Below, piece after piece: positions 45,091 through 58,620 of a stretch of 64,000 nucleotides of DNA. The stretch lies in NCBI RefSeq assembly GCF_964340395.1, contig NC_135550.1, forward strand, positions 8,379,864-8,443,863, written 5' to 3'. Numbering within the stretch: position 1 is the first letter of the stretch; each line of letters begins with the position of its first letter. The DNA comes from Glandiceps talaboti (Eukaryota > Hemichordata > Enteropneusta > Spengelidae). The position numbers were made by a program, and so were the translations under genes. The notes under the pieces were generated by a model. The model was not told where the DNA came from and searched no databases. It saw only the letters and a program-made list of their open reading frames with translations.

Positions 45091-46286
45091 TGATCGAAAA
45101 TGATCGGAGTATGTATTCCATATTTTTTTTCAACATGGCATCATACCCAGTTTTACAAATTACAGTCAACACCAAATATTCTGATCAGACCTGTCTGGTG
45201 AAGTATTATGGGATGCATTATTGCTTAGTCTGTGGTGTAGATTTTTACCAGGCAGGTTTCTCCCCATAATAAGGAGTGCTGGTTTGGTCATGAATATTCA
45301 TGAACATTGGTGTGCATGAGTGTATCATTCAGTGGAAACCTGTGAGTGTGAAGGATACTAAAATGTGTAATTTGTCTGAAATATGGGATGGGTAGGAAAC
45401 TTTGTACTGACTGATGTATGTCACCCTGTCGGTGTGGTCGGTGTAAGTGTTGTGTATGGTTTAATGTCATGTGTTCAATCTCTCATTATTCTTGCATACT
45501 CTCTCCCTTTCTGTAGCAAACTCTGCGATAAGAGAAGTTGTAATGTAGATCAACAAAACTTGGTACAATGATATTTAGGTCATTGCCCATATTTGGTAGT
45601 CAGTGACAATAGAGCTTGTATCTGAAGTCTTCAAAATTAGTCTTGAAGTATTCAAGTAAGCACTCCTTCAAAAAGTACAAAGGGGAGAATTCAAAGCACT
45701 GATATCCTTGCAATATATCTATAACATATTCAGAAAATGACGTATAAACTGCCAAATTGAGGTACATGTAGAAAGTTTTGTGAACAATCATATGTAGTTG
45801 ATCCCAAGTGATAATAAACAAGAATATTTTCATTGTTTAGTTTCACTTGTCAAAAAAAAATAGGTGCCAGTTTGCTACCTACTTGAGTATACACTTTGTC
45901 AATGAAGTAGTACATTTGTATTTATGGGTTTTGATGTTGCCTATCTGATTTGTCATTCTAAGGCTGACATGTCTGTCATAAGTTTGGCATTTGTTTGGCT
46001 GTATTTTCAATCTTGGAAGAATGGCAGGATTTTTGTTAATTCTCTGCAGGAGACTTCCTTGTAGTACATGTGGTTCTACCTGTCCATAGGTGTTCCATTC
46101 CATTTCCTTCATGAAATGTATACTGTATAGAATAAGATATGAAGTACTTTCTCTACTGTTTTCAGAGTTGTATACTTTTTGTAAAAGTTTTGTTGGCAGA
46201 TTCTGTGTCACTTGATTTGTTATTATGGGCTCTGGTTACATATAAGTCGCCATACTTTTCAGCAGTGAATATTCATAATCGTTCAC

Positions 46287-46446
46287 CAGTGTTTTTTTGC
46301 TAAGGGTGGTAAGTAGTTAATACCAGGATTCCCCATGTCATTTGACCTGGGTTCCCAAACAAAATTATCATCGACAGTATGGGGGAAACACTGCCATTTT
46401 TACCCCTTTCTGTTACTGGGGTTCCCCAAACTTGGCAAAAACACTG
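46287..46446. mobile_element. Small hAT-like MITE with 5-bp flanks
   Basis: A 160-bp element with ends CAGTGTTTTTTTGCTAAG and CTTGGCAAAAACACTG. TTCAC flanks it on both sides (46282-46286 and 46447-46451). Confidence 0.75.
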
Positions 46447-48450
46447 TTCACAATTGATGTTCTCGTATGAAATGACAATTTGCCACTGAAGTTCTGTAAG
46501 TAGTTCCTTGTTGGTGCAAGCATTGGCAGTAAAGTTGTGAAGCTTTTATTTTCATTTGGCTGCAGTCTCCCAGCTCTCATGTAGGATCAGTTTGCATTGG
46601 AAGTATATATAAGGTACAGTACATGTTTGTGGCTTGTCCTCATCTTTTGCCTTTTAACCAACACAGAGTCCCTCATAACCTTCCTAACACTAAATATACA
46701 TTGCAATTTGTACCTGTTTTTACTCATTACTAGATTGTATAGTATTCTTTGATGTGAGGAACTTTGGGAGAAATTGGTACACTCCTACCAACTGAGCTAT
46801 TTATTTGACAGCTTTGTATGCTCAAAGCTGTGAGGTCACCTGTCCACTCATTTCTTGTATATATGTAAAATTGAAGAAAGAACAAACATGTTCTCAGAGA
46901 AATGCAATCTAATATGGTGACATTGCAGACACTGATTTTGTAGCTTAGGAACGCATTTCTAAATACTTCATCGGTATTAAGTGTATGTATTGCAATATAA
47001 AGTGTTTTTTGGTGCTTTGTTGACAGTTCGGGGACCCAGGAGGGGGTTGTACCCAGGAGGAGGGAGGCAGATTAGTCTGGAGTAGACTTTTATCTTTTGT
47101 ACTCTTTGACCTGAACTAGAATATATGAACTTAGTTGAAAGTACTTTTACTTTGTTGGAAACCATACAGTGGAATACTTGTAATCAGAGAGGAACCCAGC
47201 CAACAAGACTGTATCTACATGTCGAGTTGTTGGCATGTTGTGTATGCCAGAAACAAAGAGTATATAAGTTTGTAGTTTAGTTCCTATACAGTATCATTAC
47301 CATTTACACCTCCACTTGCCACCATGGCATCCAGACTAATAAGTTTCCTGGGTTAAAGTACATTTAATAGTGTTTACTATTGCCATTACTTGTGTATGGA
47401 CTGTATGAGCTTTTGGGAAATTTGCATGACACAGTATCTTGTTAATTAGCTGTCATTGTTTTGAAGAAATCAGGGTGGGACCTAGTACTCTTTATACTGT
47501 ACATGGAAGTGTAGGAAAGTCTTTTGGACTTTTTTTGTAACTTGGGCATGTGATGCTGTTTGTCAGGCAAAATTGCCATGTAAAAATTTTGTGATTGATT
47601 TTGGTATATGTTCGTTGCATTGGATCTGGCATTACTGAGGTTACAGGTCTAGAGATATCTGCTGTTTGATGTCAGATTTCAGATATAACATAGGTCATCC
47701 AATACATACATGTGTGCCTACCTCTGTCTGTAGCCAGTCGGCTGTAGAACATGTCTGATATGACAAAAAAACAGCTCAAGAGAATGTTGGTATTGATACT
47801 ATTATATCCTTTAGGCCTGACAAAGTCATTGGCTCTGTTGTGTATGACTTTCCCAATGCAGTGATTTCAAATGAGTGGCTTCCATCCATGTGAACTCGAG
47901 AGATGTGCACTGTCGACTTGTCAGACAATGGTGGTTTGAAATGAATGGATAAAAGAAGTGTATTAACAAACATTGCTAATGGTTGAGAAATGTTTGTCTG
48001 AATTGAACCTCCCCCCCCTCCACCTCCCCATGGGGTGTGATAAACTATCATAGGCATGGGCAAGTTGAATTCACATCTTCTTTTAGGCTTAAAGGAAGAC
48101 TACCTGTGTGTCCAGCAGTATGTGCATGCACAGCTATATCACTTAAATACATGACTTGATTTCAAGTAAACCTTTCATGATTGTCAGATACTGTTCTACA
48201 AAATAAAGACTGCTGAGTCAGCATTACTTAATAACATACAATATTGATTTCAGTTAATAATTAATGTTGGACTGTGAACCACCACATTATCATAACCATA
48301 TATCAATGCACAGTCATTCTGCTTTTATTACATGTATTAGGAGCTACATGTATGTATCATGATATACCAATGGGAAACACTTCATGTTACTCTACACCAC
48401 ACAAACTCTGTTAGTGAACAAGTGTAGCAGAATCAGTGAATAGATGGTCT

Positions 48451-49078
48451 ATAGTGAATGAGCAGTGGAGTTACAGATTCAGTCAGTAGACAGGCTATAG
48501 TGAATGAGTGTAGTGGAGTCACAGATTTAGTCAGTAGACAGGCTATAGTGAATGAGTGTAGTGGAGTCACAGATTCAGTCAGTAGACAGGCTATAGTAAA
48601 TGAGTGTAGTGGAGTCACAGATTTAGTCAGTAGACGGGCTATAGTAAATGAGTGTAGTGGAGTCACAGATTCAGACAGGCTATAGTGAATGAGTGTAGTG
48701 GAGTCACAGATTTAGTCAGTAGACAGGCTATATAGTAAATGAGTGAGTGTAGCGGACTCACAGATTCAGTCAGTAGACAGGCTATAGTGAACGAGTGCAG
48801 TGGAGCCACAGATTTAGTCAGTAGACAGGCTATAGTGAACGAGTGCAGTGGAGTCACAGATTTAGTCAGTAGACAGGCTATAGTGAACGAGTGCAGTGGA
48901 GTCACAGATTCATTCAGTAGACAGGCTATAGTGAACGAGTGCAGTGGAGTCACAGATTTAGTCAGTAGACAGGCTATAGTGAATGAGTGCAGTGGAGTCA
49001 CAGATTTAGTCAGTAGACAGGCTTCAGTCAGTGAGTGTAGAGGAGTCACATATTTAGTCAGTAGACAGGCTATAGTGA
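48451..49078. repeat. 48-bp minisatellite, about 13 copies
   Basis: Units read GTGGAGTCACAGATTTAGTC, then AGTAGACAGGCTATAGTGAA and TGAGTGTA. The length is a multiple of three, so frames stay open on both strands (16-residue units, e.g. SGVTDLVSRQAIVNEC). I see no start context, splice signal or protein family, so coding is doubtful. Confidence 0.93.
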
Positions 49079-50324
49079 AAGAATCGATCAGTGATACATT
49101 CATCCAGGCTAAACCTGTCATCATTTTCTTTCATCTTTATTTAATAATTCCACACAGACCTACTTGTTTGGTGGGCCATATCATCAATGAAGACTTGTTA
49201 TACATGAACTCACTTTCAGTTCTAGGGACAAGTACACAGCTGACTGTGATGTTCTTTTCCAGGGATTAAATTGAGACATAAATATTCATGATATTGATTG
49301 GTCATGAATGAATGAATGAATGACTGGCTTACAGACTGTATGTACTAAAGGCCAAACCTTTAATGAGGGTTTGACCTCTAACCCCTGCTTGTCTGAAGGT
49401 CATATGCACAACCTCTACCAGAGACTGGTAGATAGAGCTCAGGCTGACCAGTTCTAGTCATGAGGACCATAACAGGATGAAAATGATCATTTGACCTTGG
49501 TGTGACCTCATTTGGTGTAGGTGACCTCACACTGTATACTAAGTTTCACCTGTTGATGGTTATTGATTGTCCTGTAGTCTAACAATGCCCTCCTACTTGA
49601 AAGGAAGCTATCCCATTGTGTACACACAAACCAGCTATTGACAATGAGTGAAACCTATTATTGAAAGTGGAAATGGTGTGGTTGTCACCTGACTGAGTGG
49701 GCGTTTTTGAAGTCATAACCATTTATATCTTTGTTAGTATTGGCACCAACTCCTACAATTTCACTGACTCCAATTGTTCAATACTTTGTGATTAGCTGAT
49801 AGGTGGGAAAAAAAATTGTGTCTGTCTGAGGTTTACTTTTTAGAAATCTTGGAATGGTACAATACACTAAGTTCATAGCGTACGCTGACACTGTCCCAAG
49901 TTTGTGTTGTATACAAAAAAAAACAAAAAAATTTCAGTCATATATCGTACAGAAGTTGCTGTAGCTCCTCACATGCTAAACAGACTATTTTATTGCCAGT
50001 TGTGGCATGGGTCATTAACTGTCATTTGAATTACTTGTATTCAAGTTGTCTTGACTAATTTGGGAGCAGAGGGTCTATGTTAACTCCTGAATCCATTCTT
50101 GTTTCTGTCTTGGTATTAATCGTGATGAGAAACCTGTATCATATGGTGCAGTAGCAAGCACTTTCTGCCAAAAGTAAACATGTTTTAACTTTTTATTTTG
50201 ACCAAAATATTGGCAATTAGGAGGTGTTGGAATTGGTTCTGTGGCTTCTAAATCCAACCCCCCTAAAATCTACCTAATCATAAAAATTAATTGTGTGCTT
50301 TGTGGTATGGATTTGTAAGAGGTT

Positions 50325-50650
50325 TAAAGGCCCAGCTTGGATTAGGATTAGGATTGGAGTTAAGGTTTGAAACAAAACAGCTGTCTGGCAAATCTACACA
50401 GAAGTTAGTCAAGAAAAAAGAGAAAGAATAATCCTATGTAATCCTTATGGTTCCAGTGATTAGTAACACTAATGTGAGAACCTAGGATTGAAAAATGAAC
50501 CTTTAAGAATGCTAGATTGACAGTTGACCATTGGGCCAGAACAAAATAAGAATAATCCTATGCAACCATTATGGTTCCAACGATAAGATAAAACATGAGA
50601 GCGTGGGAATGAAGCATGGGTCTTTAAGAACTGTAGACTGACAGTCAAAC
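50325..50650 (+). repeat. Two adjacent MITE copies of the TTTAAAGGC family
   Basis: GGTTTAAAGGCCCAGCTTGG starts the first; ATAATCCTATGTAATCC and AATAATCCTATGCAACC mark the core of each. Confidence 0.65.
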
Positions 50651-52650
50651 ATTCCAGGACATGGATTTAGTACATTGATGTCACTAATCAGTTGATTCCA
50701 ACCAGATAGCAGACTACTAGCTACCATTGGGTAGACATTATGGCATCATACCACGCTAGTTTTGTCTTGTATGTATACACTGGTACCACTGCGTTGTGAC
50801 CAGTATTCTCCAAACAATACATTCTAAATTGTACTAAGTTGTAAGTTTAATTATCTGTAGCAGCTGTGACCCACATAGGTACATGTATCTGTCTCATTGA
50901 ATCTGACAAGAAGGCTAGTCGGTCTATAGGCCAACAGTGGTCTGAAAAGAACCATTTAGCAGCTTTGCCTCTTTGAAGAGGAAAAGGTAAGAAAAGCGAA
51001 ATTATAATGCCAGTAGTCCAATTTGTATGAATTGATTTGATGACCAGTTACATAACACTTAACACTTGAAGTGCAACTAACTGAAATATTCAGGAGAATT
51101 CAGAAGGTTGTGATGCCAAAAGAGGCCTCCGTGTGACTCGTGAGATGTTCTGGTAATTAACGAGTGAAAGTATATGGTTTGTACAATAAAGCAGGGTTAG
51201 AAGTTATTTAACTTCTAAACTTGGTAGTCACGTTTATCCAAGTGAACTGTTTCAGTCATAATTTTCTATTTGCTTCCATTCCAGATTATCACCATATAAA
51301 TTTGATAGCCTATATGCAATGTTTAGTAGTCATCGTCCCTGACAACTTCTAAATTCTAGTCCTGTAAACCAGTTTGATATGCCACTGGTGTACAAACAGT
51401 TTCTTGTAATACGCCAACATTTAGTGGTCCCTGTATCGCCTTATCCAGTGGCAACTCACTAGGAAACCAAAATTCTTTATTTTGATCCACAACAAAAAAT
51501 GCCTTCATTAGAGGACACACATGACTATATTATCCATAGGAAATGGGTTGTGGTTTTGAACTAACGTGTGAATAATATGTGGTTTGAAGTGGACTCCAAC
51601 ATCATCATGTAAAAGCCTCACAAAGCGAAAGTGGCTAGAGGAATGGTGTAGCTACAACAATCATGAGTTTGGAATGTCATTGATACACTTTGTCAAACGT
51701 CTGAGTTCTTTATATCAATAGTAAAGTGAATTTTGTAGACAGTAAATGAGTCAGTAGAAGGACACTCACTTGAATAACAATGTACCTTTGTTATGAGGTC
51801 TTAATGACCTTGTCAAGCTGGACAATACTATCACTGCTATTAATATACCATTTCAAGGAATTTGTTTGTTCAGGTAATTTGTACTCTGTTGTTCTCACCA
51901 TGGATGTATTAGTGAGAATACATCCCTTTTCTCACCAAGAACTGAAAGTAGTCACAGTTTATGAATTCTCTGATGAATATCTTTGAGACAATCATTTAGG
52001 AAAGTTTTAGCATAATGTGAAAAAAATTGTAACTGTTATCAAATTACCAAACCTGAAGTAACACTGTGTTTCAGTTTGTTGTCATAACAACTGTATTAAC
52101 TGTCACAGATGGGACAAAAATAGTGAAGGTTAGATATTGTAATGTTATTGATAAATAGTTTGTACTCGTATGCGAGAAGGACAACAAATCAGCAAATTGT
52201 CATGAGTAAATACAAATTTATGAATTTATAATTTGATTGGATTTGAGATGCAAATGACAACGAATCGACACACTGCCCTCTGGTGGTACCTTGTTTGACT
52301 GGATGTACAGAAAGGGACACCAGTTTGGTCAAAATCGGCTGTACAGGTAAATGAGAAGGGTTTCAGTTACCTCTGCTGTAGTATGAAGCATTTGAAAGTA
52401 AAGTTATATACCTGTAGTGTATCAATACCTTGCATTTCACTCTTAGCTGCTAGGGTATGTAGTAGTAGCTGTGGGAGTAGTTTAATGCTTGTAAAATCTT
52501 TACTATTATTAATTTGACGTGCACATTTATAGAGTGGACAAAGTCAAGAATGATTTTTCCAAATTTTAGACAAAGTTGGTGATTACTTATGTGGTCATTA
52601 AAACTGGTATCTGTCAGATGTGTACAGTACTGTCAGTAGCTTTAAAGGAC

Positions 52651-52940
52651 AGCCAATCACAAGTCTCCAAATGTACACTGAATGATAAACAAGAAGCCAA
52701 TCACATGTCTTCAAAAGTATAGAGGAAGTAAAAAGTAGCCAATCACAAGTCTGCATAAGTATAGAAGTAAGAAGAAGAAGAAATAAAGTGTAGACGACAA
52801 GTCTTGAAAAGTATAGAAGTACAAGGTAGCCAATCACAGGTCTTCAGAAGTAATAAGTAGCCAATCACAAGTCTTCAGAAGTAATAAGTAGCCAATCACA
52901 AGTCTTCAAAAGTATAGAATAAGAGATAACCAATCACAAT
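52651..52940. repeat. Tandem CCAAT-bearing repeat
   Basis: Seven copies of (AG)CCAATCACA with (A)GTCTTCAAAAGTATAGAA between them, starting near 52651, 52694, 52737, 52828, 52859, 52890 and 52928. Confidence 0.85.
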
Positions 52941-52999
52941 AAACAATTAAGACCAATAAACTTATAGCAGATCACAACCATGTCCACGATGTTGTAAAT

Positions 53000-54377
53000 A
53001 TTGGTAAAAAAAAATGTGTTGTTTATTTATTGACACATCACAAATAAACAAAACATTTATATTATAAACAAAATTCTAAATACCAACATTTATGTGTCTA
53101 CAAAATTCTGTATACTGGTTAAATGGTAAAAATCGGCGAAAATTTGGCAGAAAATGTTATTTTCAGTCATATTAAATTTGAACAAAAAAAATTACGGCTC
53201 TCTAATCTGATTACGATGCAATAGTCAGTCCTGCACCGGCAATGAAAGGGACAAAAATACCTGAAGTCGTTGCACCAATACCTTCTGAAAATCAGTTTGT
53301 GTAATTATATATCATTATTTGACACAACAACAAAAAATTATCACCAAATTTATGCTCAAAATCAGTAAAAAATGTCCACAAGTTGGTAGTATACGAGTCT
53401 GAATCAGACGCTAAAGTGGCGCTTTTTGCTGACATGCTGTACCCACAAAAAAAATATGCAGTCGGAACTTTGAAGTTACGTTATGATAATCTGATCCTTA
53501 CATATACTACATTGAGTTCACTCAGCCATCTCCTTGTATAAAACAACGTATCCATAGTCAAAATTGAGTGGAAATATCTACGAACAGCTCCGTTATTTAC
53601 ATTGTAAGCTACATTAGGGGAGACAGATTTTGCTTCGGCGATGTTGAAATTTGAATTTTACGTTGAAAAACGCACATAAAAAATCTGATTCGTAAAATCG
53701 CCCGTATCGTGCACAAATTTCCCTCCACTGACCTTCACACGCTGAGCTAGTACAAATACAAGTCATTACTGAGACGTAACAAAAGAAATAAAACCAAAAT
53801 AATCCATTTTATAGCCAAAAATTACAACCAAGACGTTAGTATTCACAATTCACAAGATTGCGTAAATTTGCCGACATTCAAAAATTTAACAACAAACTGC
53901 CGCCGGCAGCTCACACGGACTTAGCAGGAATTTGATGCTTACACACAAGTACAATGTGTTCCCACAGCTAAATACGTGTATTCAATGATGTATTTCGAGT
54001 CAAATTCAGTCGGAATATCCAAAGACAGTGACATAATTTATGTTGTAGACCATGTTATGAGAGCCGTTATTTATATCCGCCATGTTTGAATTCGATCTTG
54101 TGGGCGAAAATCTCACATAAAATTACGATCGCTCGTCATTTTGATCGTAGCTCTAGATACCGTTCACTATCTTACATTCAACATGGCAGGCTATAAAATA
54201 TAAAAACAAGGCTAATACGCATGTGTGGAACTAGTTATGGCAGCAAATTTTGCAGCAATAGCTGCCGTTGAACGGTTTTACAGCAAGATAGGGGAATGAA
54301 CTTTGGCATCCCGGTATACCGGGTTCTGGTGGGCGCCCTAGCGTGTCCCAGTATACCGGGTACTGGTGGTGAAAGGG
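53000..54377. mobile_element. piggyBac-like non-autonomous element, copy 2, left end missing
   Basis: Matches copy 1 from its position 26400 to the right end in the same orientation. The right end is GGTGGTGAAAGGG followed by TTAA (54378-54381). The two palindromes here are CCCGGTATACCGGG (54310-54323) and CCCAGTATACCGGG (54347-54360), not the CAATTG-centred box of copy 1. The first 230 bp or so, with the left terminal repeat, is absent. Confidence 0.85.
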
Positions 54378-54989
54378 TTAAAACCCTTGGCAGCCATTTC
54401 ATTGGGAATCTCTAGCTCTGAAGGGTACAAAAATGGATATAAATATTATTGTCTTGACCAGATGGGAGCTATGGTAGGAAAAGGGGTTAATAAACCAATC
54501 ATGTCATGATCATAACCAGTCACAGTTCATGCTAAACGTCACTCACTGTATAATTCATAATGACTCCAAGATGTAACAAACAATTTTACGAAAGCAAACA
54601 GCACAAATAAAATGTCTGTGGTCATATGGAAATTTAGCCGGGAAAGACGTTGTTATTGTGTTTGAGCTGCAAATGTAGGAATTTCATTGTTATATCACAG
54701 CTTTGTCCAAGATTCTTAGGTGCAAAAGTACAACTAAAAAAACACCCCAAACTTTGTTGTACTTCTGGCCCCATTTGTATTGAAAAATTGTGGCCAGCTG
54801 ATGGGATTAATATTTCTTAATAATATAAACAATGGAATGTTGAACCATGGTTGTGTTAAAGAGGTAAAGTTCAACTTGCTGTACATACGCAATCAAAAAT
54901 CATGATGTAGGTTGATGGCAATGATGGACTTGCCAGTCATTTAATTGTGTGACATTGCAATAGCAGCTGGTATTTATAGTGAGTGATAT

Positions 54990-55011
54990 CCCCCCCCCCC
55001 CCCCCCCCCCC
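54990..55011. repeat. Poly-C tract, 22 bases
   Basis: Uninterrupted C run. The true length may be uncertain, because such runs are hard to sequence. Confidence 0.9.
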
Positions 55012-55266
55012 ACCGACGAAGGACAATTGCTCCAGTCTCTGCTTTCTGTTGACAATGTACACAGGAACATACTAGCATTGTAGGTGTGTGCACTAGTGTG
55101 TTTATGAACTTTCACGACATACAAACTTTCATTATGCAAAATACTGTGTCAAAACTTTGGAAAGCTACGAAATTGTTGCAAGTGCATTAAATGGCAACAT
55201 TTTATAGGAGGGATTACCAAAGATGAGCTGTTGTTCAAATGAATTTGATTCTGTCAATTATTTGTC

Positions 55267-56130
55267 CATATGCAAATGTGCTGTTTGATTATGTAAAGTT
55301 TCTCACCTATTTGATAGTCATTACAAGGGATCACCAAAGAACAAGCTGTTGTGGAATAGAGATTGCTTCTATCAATCTGTCCAGTTATTCATATGCAAAT
55401 TAACTAATTGATTTAGTTTCCCACTCATTTTATAAGGAGTCCTGAGAGATCAATCAGTTCAGAAGTCCATATGCCAATTAGCCAAATTGAAAATGTAAAA
55501 TTTTCAACTCATTTGATAAGTCTGTATGCGAGACCAGTCAGCTCAGAAATCCATATGCAAAGTAGCTAATTGGTTATGTAAAGTCATCCACTCATTGATA
55601 AAAATGTCTTCAGAAGGGATCAATCAGCTCAGAAGGCCATATGCATATTAGCCAATTGAATATGTAAAATTTAACTCGTTTGATAAGTTTTTATGAGAGA
55701 CCGGTCAGCTTAGAAGTCCATATGCAAAGTAGCTAATTGGTTATGTAAAGTCATCCACTCATTGATAAAAAGTCTTCAGAAGAGATCAATCAGCTCAAAA
55801 GGCATATGCATATTAGCCAATTGAAAATGTAAAATTTTCAACTCATTTGATCAGTCTTTATGCGAGACCAGTCAGCTTAGAAGTCCATATATGCAAAGTA
55901 GCTAATTGGTTATGTAAAGTCATCCACTCATTGATAAAAAGTCTTCAGAAGAAGAGATCAGCTCAGAAGGCTGTATGCAAATTAGCCAATTGAAAATGTA
56001 GTTTTCCACTCATATGATAAAAAAGTCTTCGTCATGATAGATCAGTTCAGAAGTCAATATGCAAATCAAATAATTGATTATGTAAAGTCATCCACTCATT
56101 TGACTGAAAAGATATCACAAAGGATATCAA
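55267..56130. repeat. Satellite of about 84-bp units arranged as A/B dimers of about 168 bp
   Basis: Ten units each carry ATATGCA(A/T)A. From 55468 on, type B (ATTAGCCAATTGAAAATG) and type A (AGTAGCTAATTGGTTATG) alternate: starts at 55468 B, 55552 A, 55638 B, 55719 A, 55803 B, 55886 A, 55971 B, 56055 A. Confidence 0.88.
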
Positions 56131-58195
56131 TTGCCTTCGTACATCACACCAAATTTTCCAAAAGAATTTGGACTGTGTTTGTACCAACTCAATTTGCGTA
56201 ATTTACCCATACTTAGTTGTGGAAAATTAAGAGAATTAAGTTCAAAATGTAGTAAGAACATGATCATTTAATGATTCATCAGATAGAGATAATCACTAAG
56301 TCAACATAGCAGTGAGGTCTCTCTCTCTAATCATGAACCAGATCAAAATACAACATGTACTGTCAGTTGGGCTTCAGTGCCATTAACCCCCATTTTGACT
56401 GTATACAGATTGGATGTATGTAGTCTGGTGTTTAGTTCAAACAAACAAACGTACACCTAGTGCCCTACATTATTGATCAGAAATAAAATGAAAATTGTGT
56501 CATTAGTAAATACAATAATGTAACCAAGACTATTTCTTTTTCTACAAATATTAAATGATATGTTCCCCACCCCCTTTGCTAAAACTATGTTGAATGAGTT
56601 TCAGTAATTATACACATAATTGTGTATGTCGATGGTGTCAGAATGGTTCTACCTCTTTGCTGTGAACTTTTATAGAAAAGAAGATATATGTACAACTACA
56701 AGGATGCTAAAAGTTAAAAATTTGATTCCAGATAATTTGGTCGAAATTGAACTATGTACATGTGTGATAGAGATCAAAAGTTCAAAATTATACAGGGTTA
56801 TTTGAAATATTATATAGTCACGTCAGTAAAAAATAAATAAAAATAAACATCCCAGAATAGTATGTGTTGATGATTGTTGTGTGGGTGACACAGTGATTTA
56901 TTGTGGATTTTTATTTTGCTAGAGCAGAAAGTTTTTAATTGCCTGACAACGCCACGATTACACAAAATGTTTTGAGTTCAGCTGTAAGGGTATTTTTGAA
57001 CTGGACAGAAGTGTCATCTTTGGATCTAAGTAATCCTGTGTCTATTTTTTTTTTCCTCTCAATTACTACTGTGGACTGTCCTGTTATGGTCCTCAAGATT
57101 TTCACACAAGTTTTGACTCACAACATGTGAACAGTAAGATACATGTAGAGGTTCCATGTGTGGTTGAACCTGAAACAAAATCGACGTTCAAAGATCCAAA
57201 AATTGGATTGTAAATGAAAAAAAAGTGTGAACGAGAAAGCGAGAGAGTGAAAGGAAAGAGTGAACGTCTGTTGTAAGTGATCCCATCATAAGCTTCATAG
57301 AGAGAGGTCTGTATGAGGGAGTGCAGTGTCTTACAAGACAGTCGATGTGACACAGTTTTGTGGGGCATCTTGGGTTATACAAAAAGGAGGCCAGCGTATG
57401 GCAGATATTATTCCAAAATTGATTTTCTTCCATTTACAGGTTTAAAATATGGCAGAAATATTGCGTAAAAATCCCAAAAAATGGGGAAAATTATACGGAG
57501 TGGGTTAGGCATGTCAAATGAGTGATACAATTTCAATATCTATTTTATTTTTTTTTTCTTATTTTTTCCTGCATGTCATGCATTGAGTATGTAAGGGCAA
57601 GCAATTAGTGTAATGGCCTTTTCACACTGTACTGTTGATTTGTAGGTTAGGACAGTGAGCAGAAATTGGATAAAAAATATATCTTTAGCAGATTCTGAAA
57701 TCATAGATGTTCTGTGAAATTCCAAGTATTGCTCCTTGTCAGTCCCCAAATCCAAATAATAGGTAGTGTTATTCCCTTGCATGTGCCCATAATGAGTAAT
57801 TATGCATGCAAGAATAGCGCATTGAACAAACTATATACTCGTGCACACTTACACTTAGTACTAGAAATGTGAAAGAAACTAACTCAATCTCTAGTTTACT
57901 TTTCTATTCTTTAATTTGGTATTAACGTTTTCTTGTTTTTAACATTTTCTGATAGATGTTAAAAACAGTTGTACACATAGATATGTTTGGGTGTCAACAC
58001 ATGGCAGTTTTCCATACATGTTCTGAAACATGCTTGCTCGGTAGGGGATTGGAGAGATGGGGGGGGGGGAGATGGGGGTGTCAGATTTACATGTATATCA
58101 TTAGATGTTCACAAGGTATATTCACTGTGATAATCCTATAATTTTATTTTTTTTTAAATTATACAATCTTTAATTTTTGATGAAAGTTAATAAAT

Positions 58196-58620
58196 TTGAG
58201 TGGGATCAAGTTGCTGCAACAATTCCCTCATTACATGCAAAGGGGTAAAAAAAACAAAACAATTGTTGTTCCAACTAATGAGCAAAAATATTTTGATTTC
58301 GTACATCTGATAATTTGCAAATTGTAATTTTGTAAGATTTTGTATGGTAATAGTAATTTGAAGTCCTATGACAATTTTTCTAAAATATGAAAACTCGACA
58401 GGAAGTTCAATAATTTCAAGTATGGAATCCAGATGCTTCAATGATTACCTCATTACCATGCAAAAGAGAAAAATACTATACAATTATTATACCAATTAAT
58501 GAGCAAAACCTGCTTATTCCGTTGGGCTGATAATTCATAAATTGTTGTGTTTTGTGAGAGGTTGTGGGATGATTTGACATACGTACACATGTACTGTAAG
58601 GTTGATGTCTTCCAAATACT
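58196..58620. repeat. Diverged tandem duplication
   Basis: TCCCTCATTACATGCAAA, AATGAGCAAAA and TGATAATTTGCAAATTGT in the first half recur at 58446-58545 as CCTCATTACCATGCAAA, AATGAGCAAAA and TGATAATTCATAAATTGT. Confidence 0.65.

Noticed and set aside
48433-49269. Four overlapping open frames on both strands.
   Set aside because: All are produced by the 48-bp minisatellite. Listed as a repeat only.
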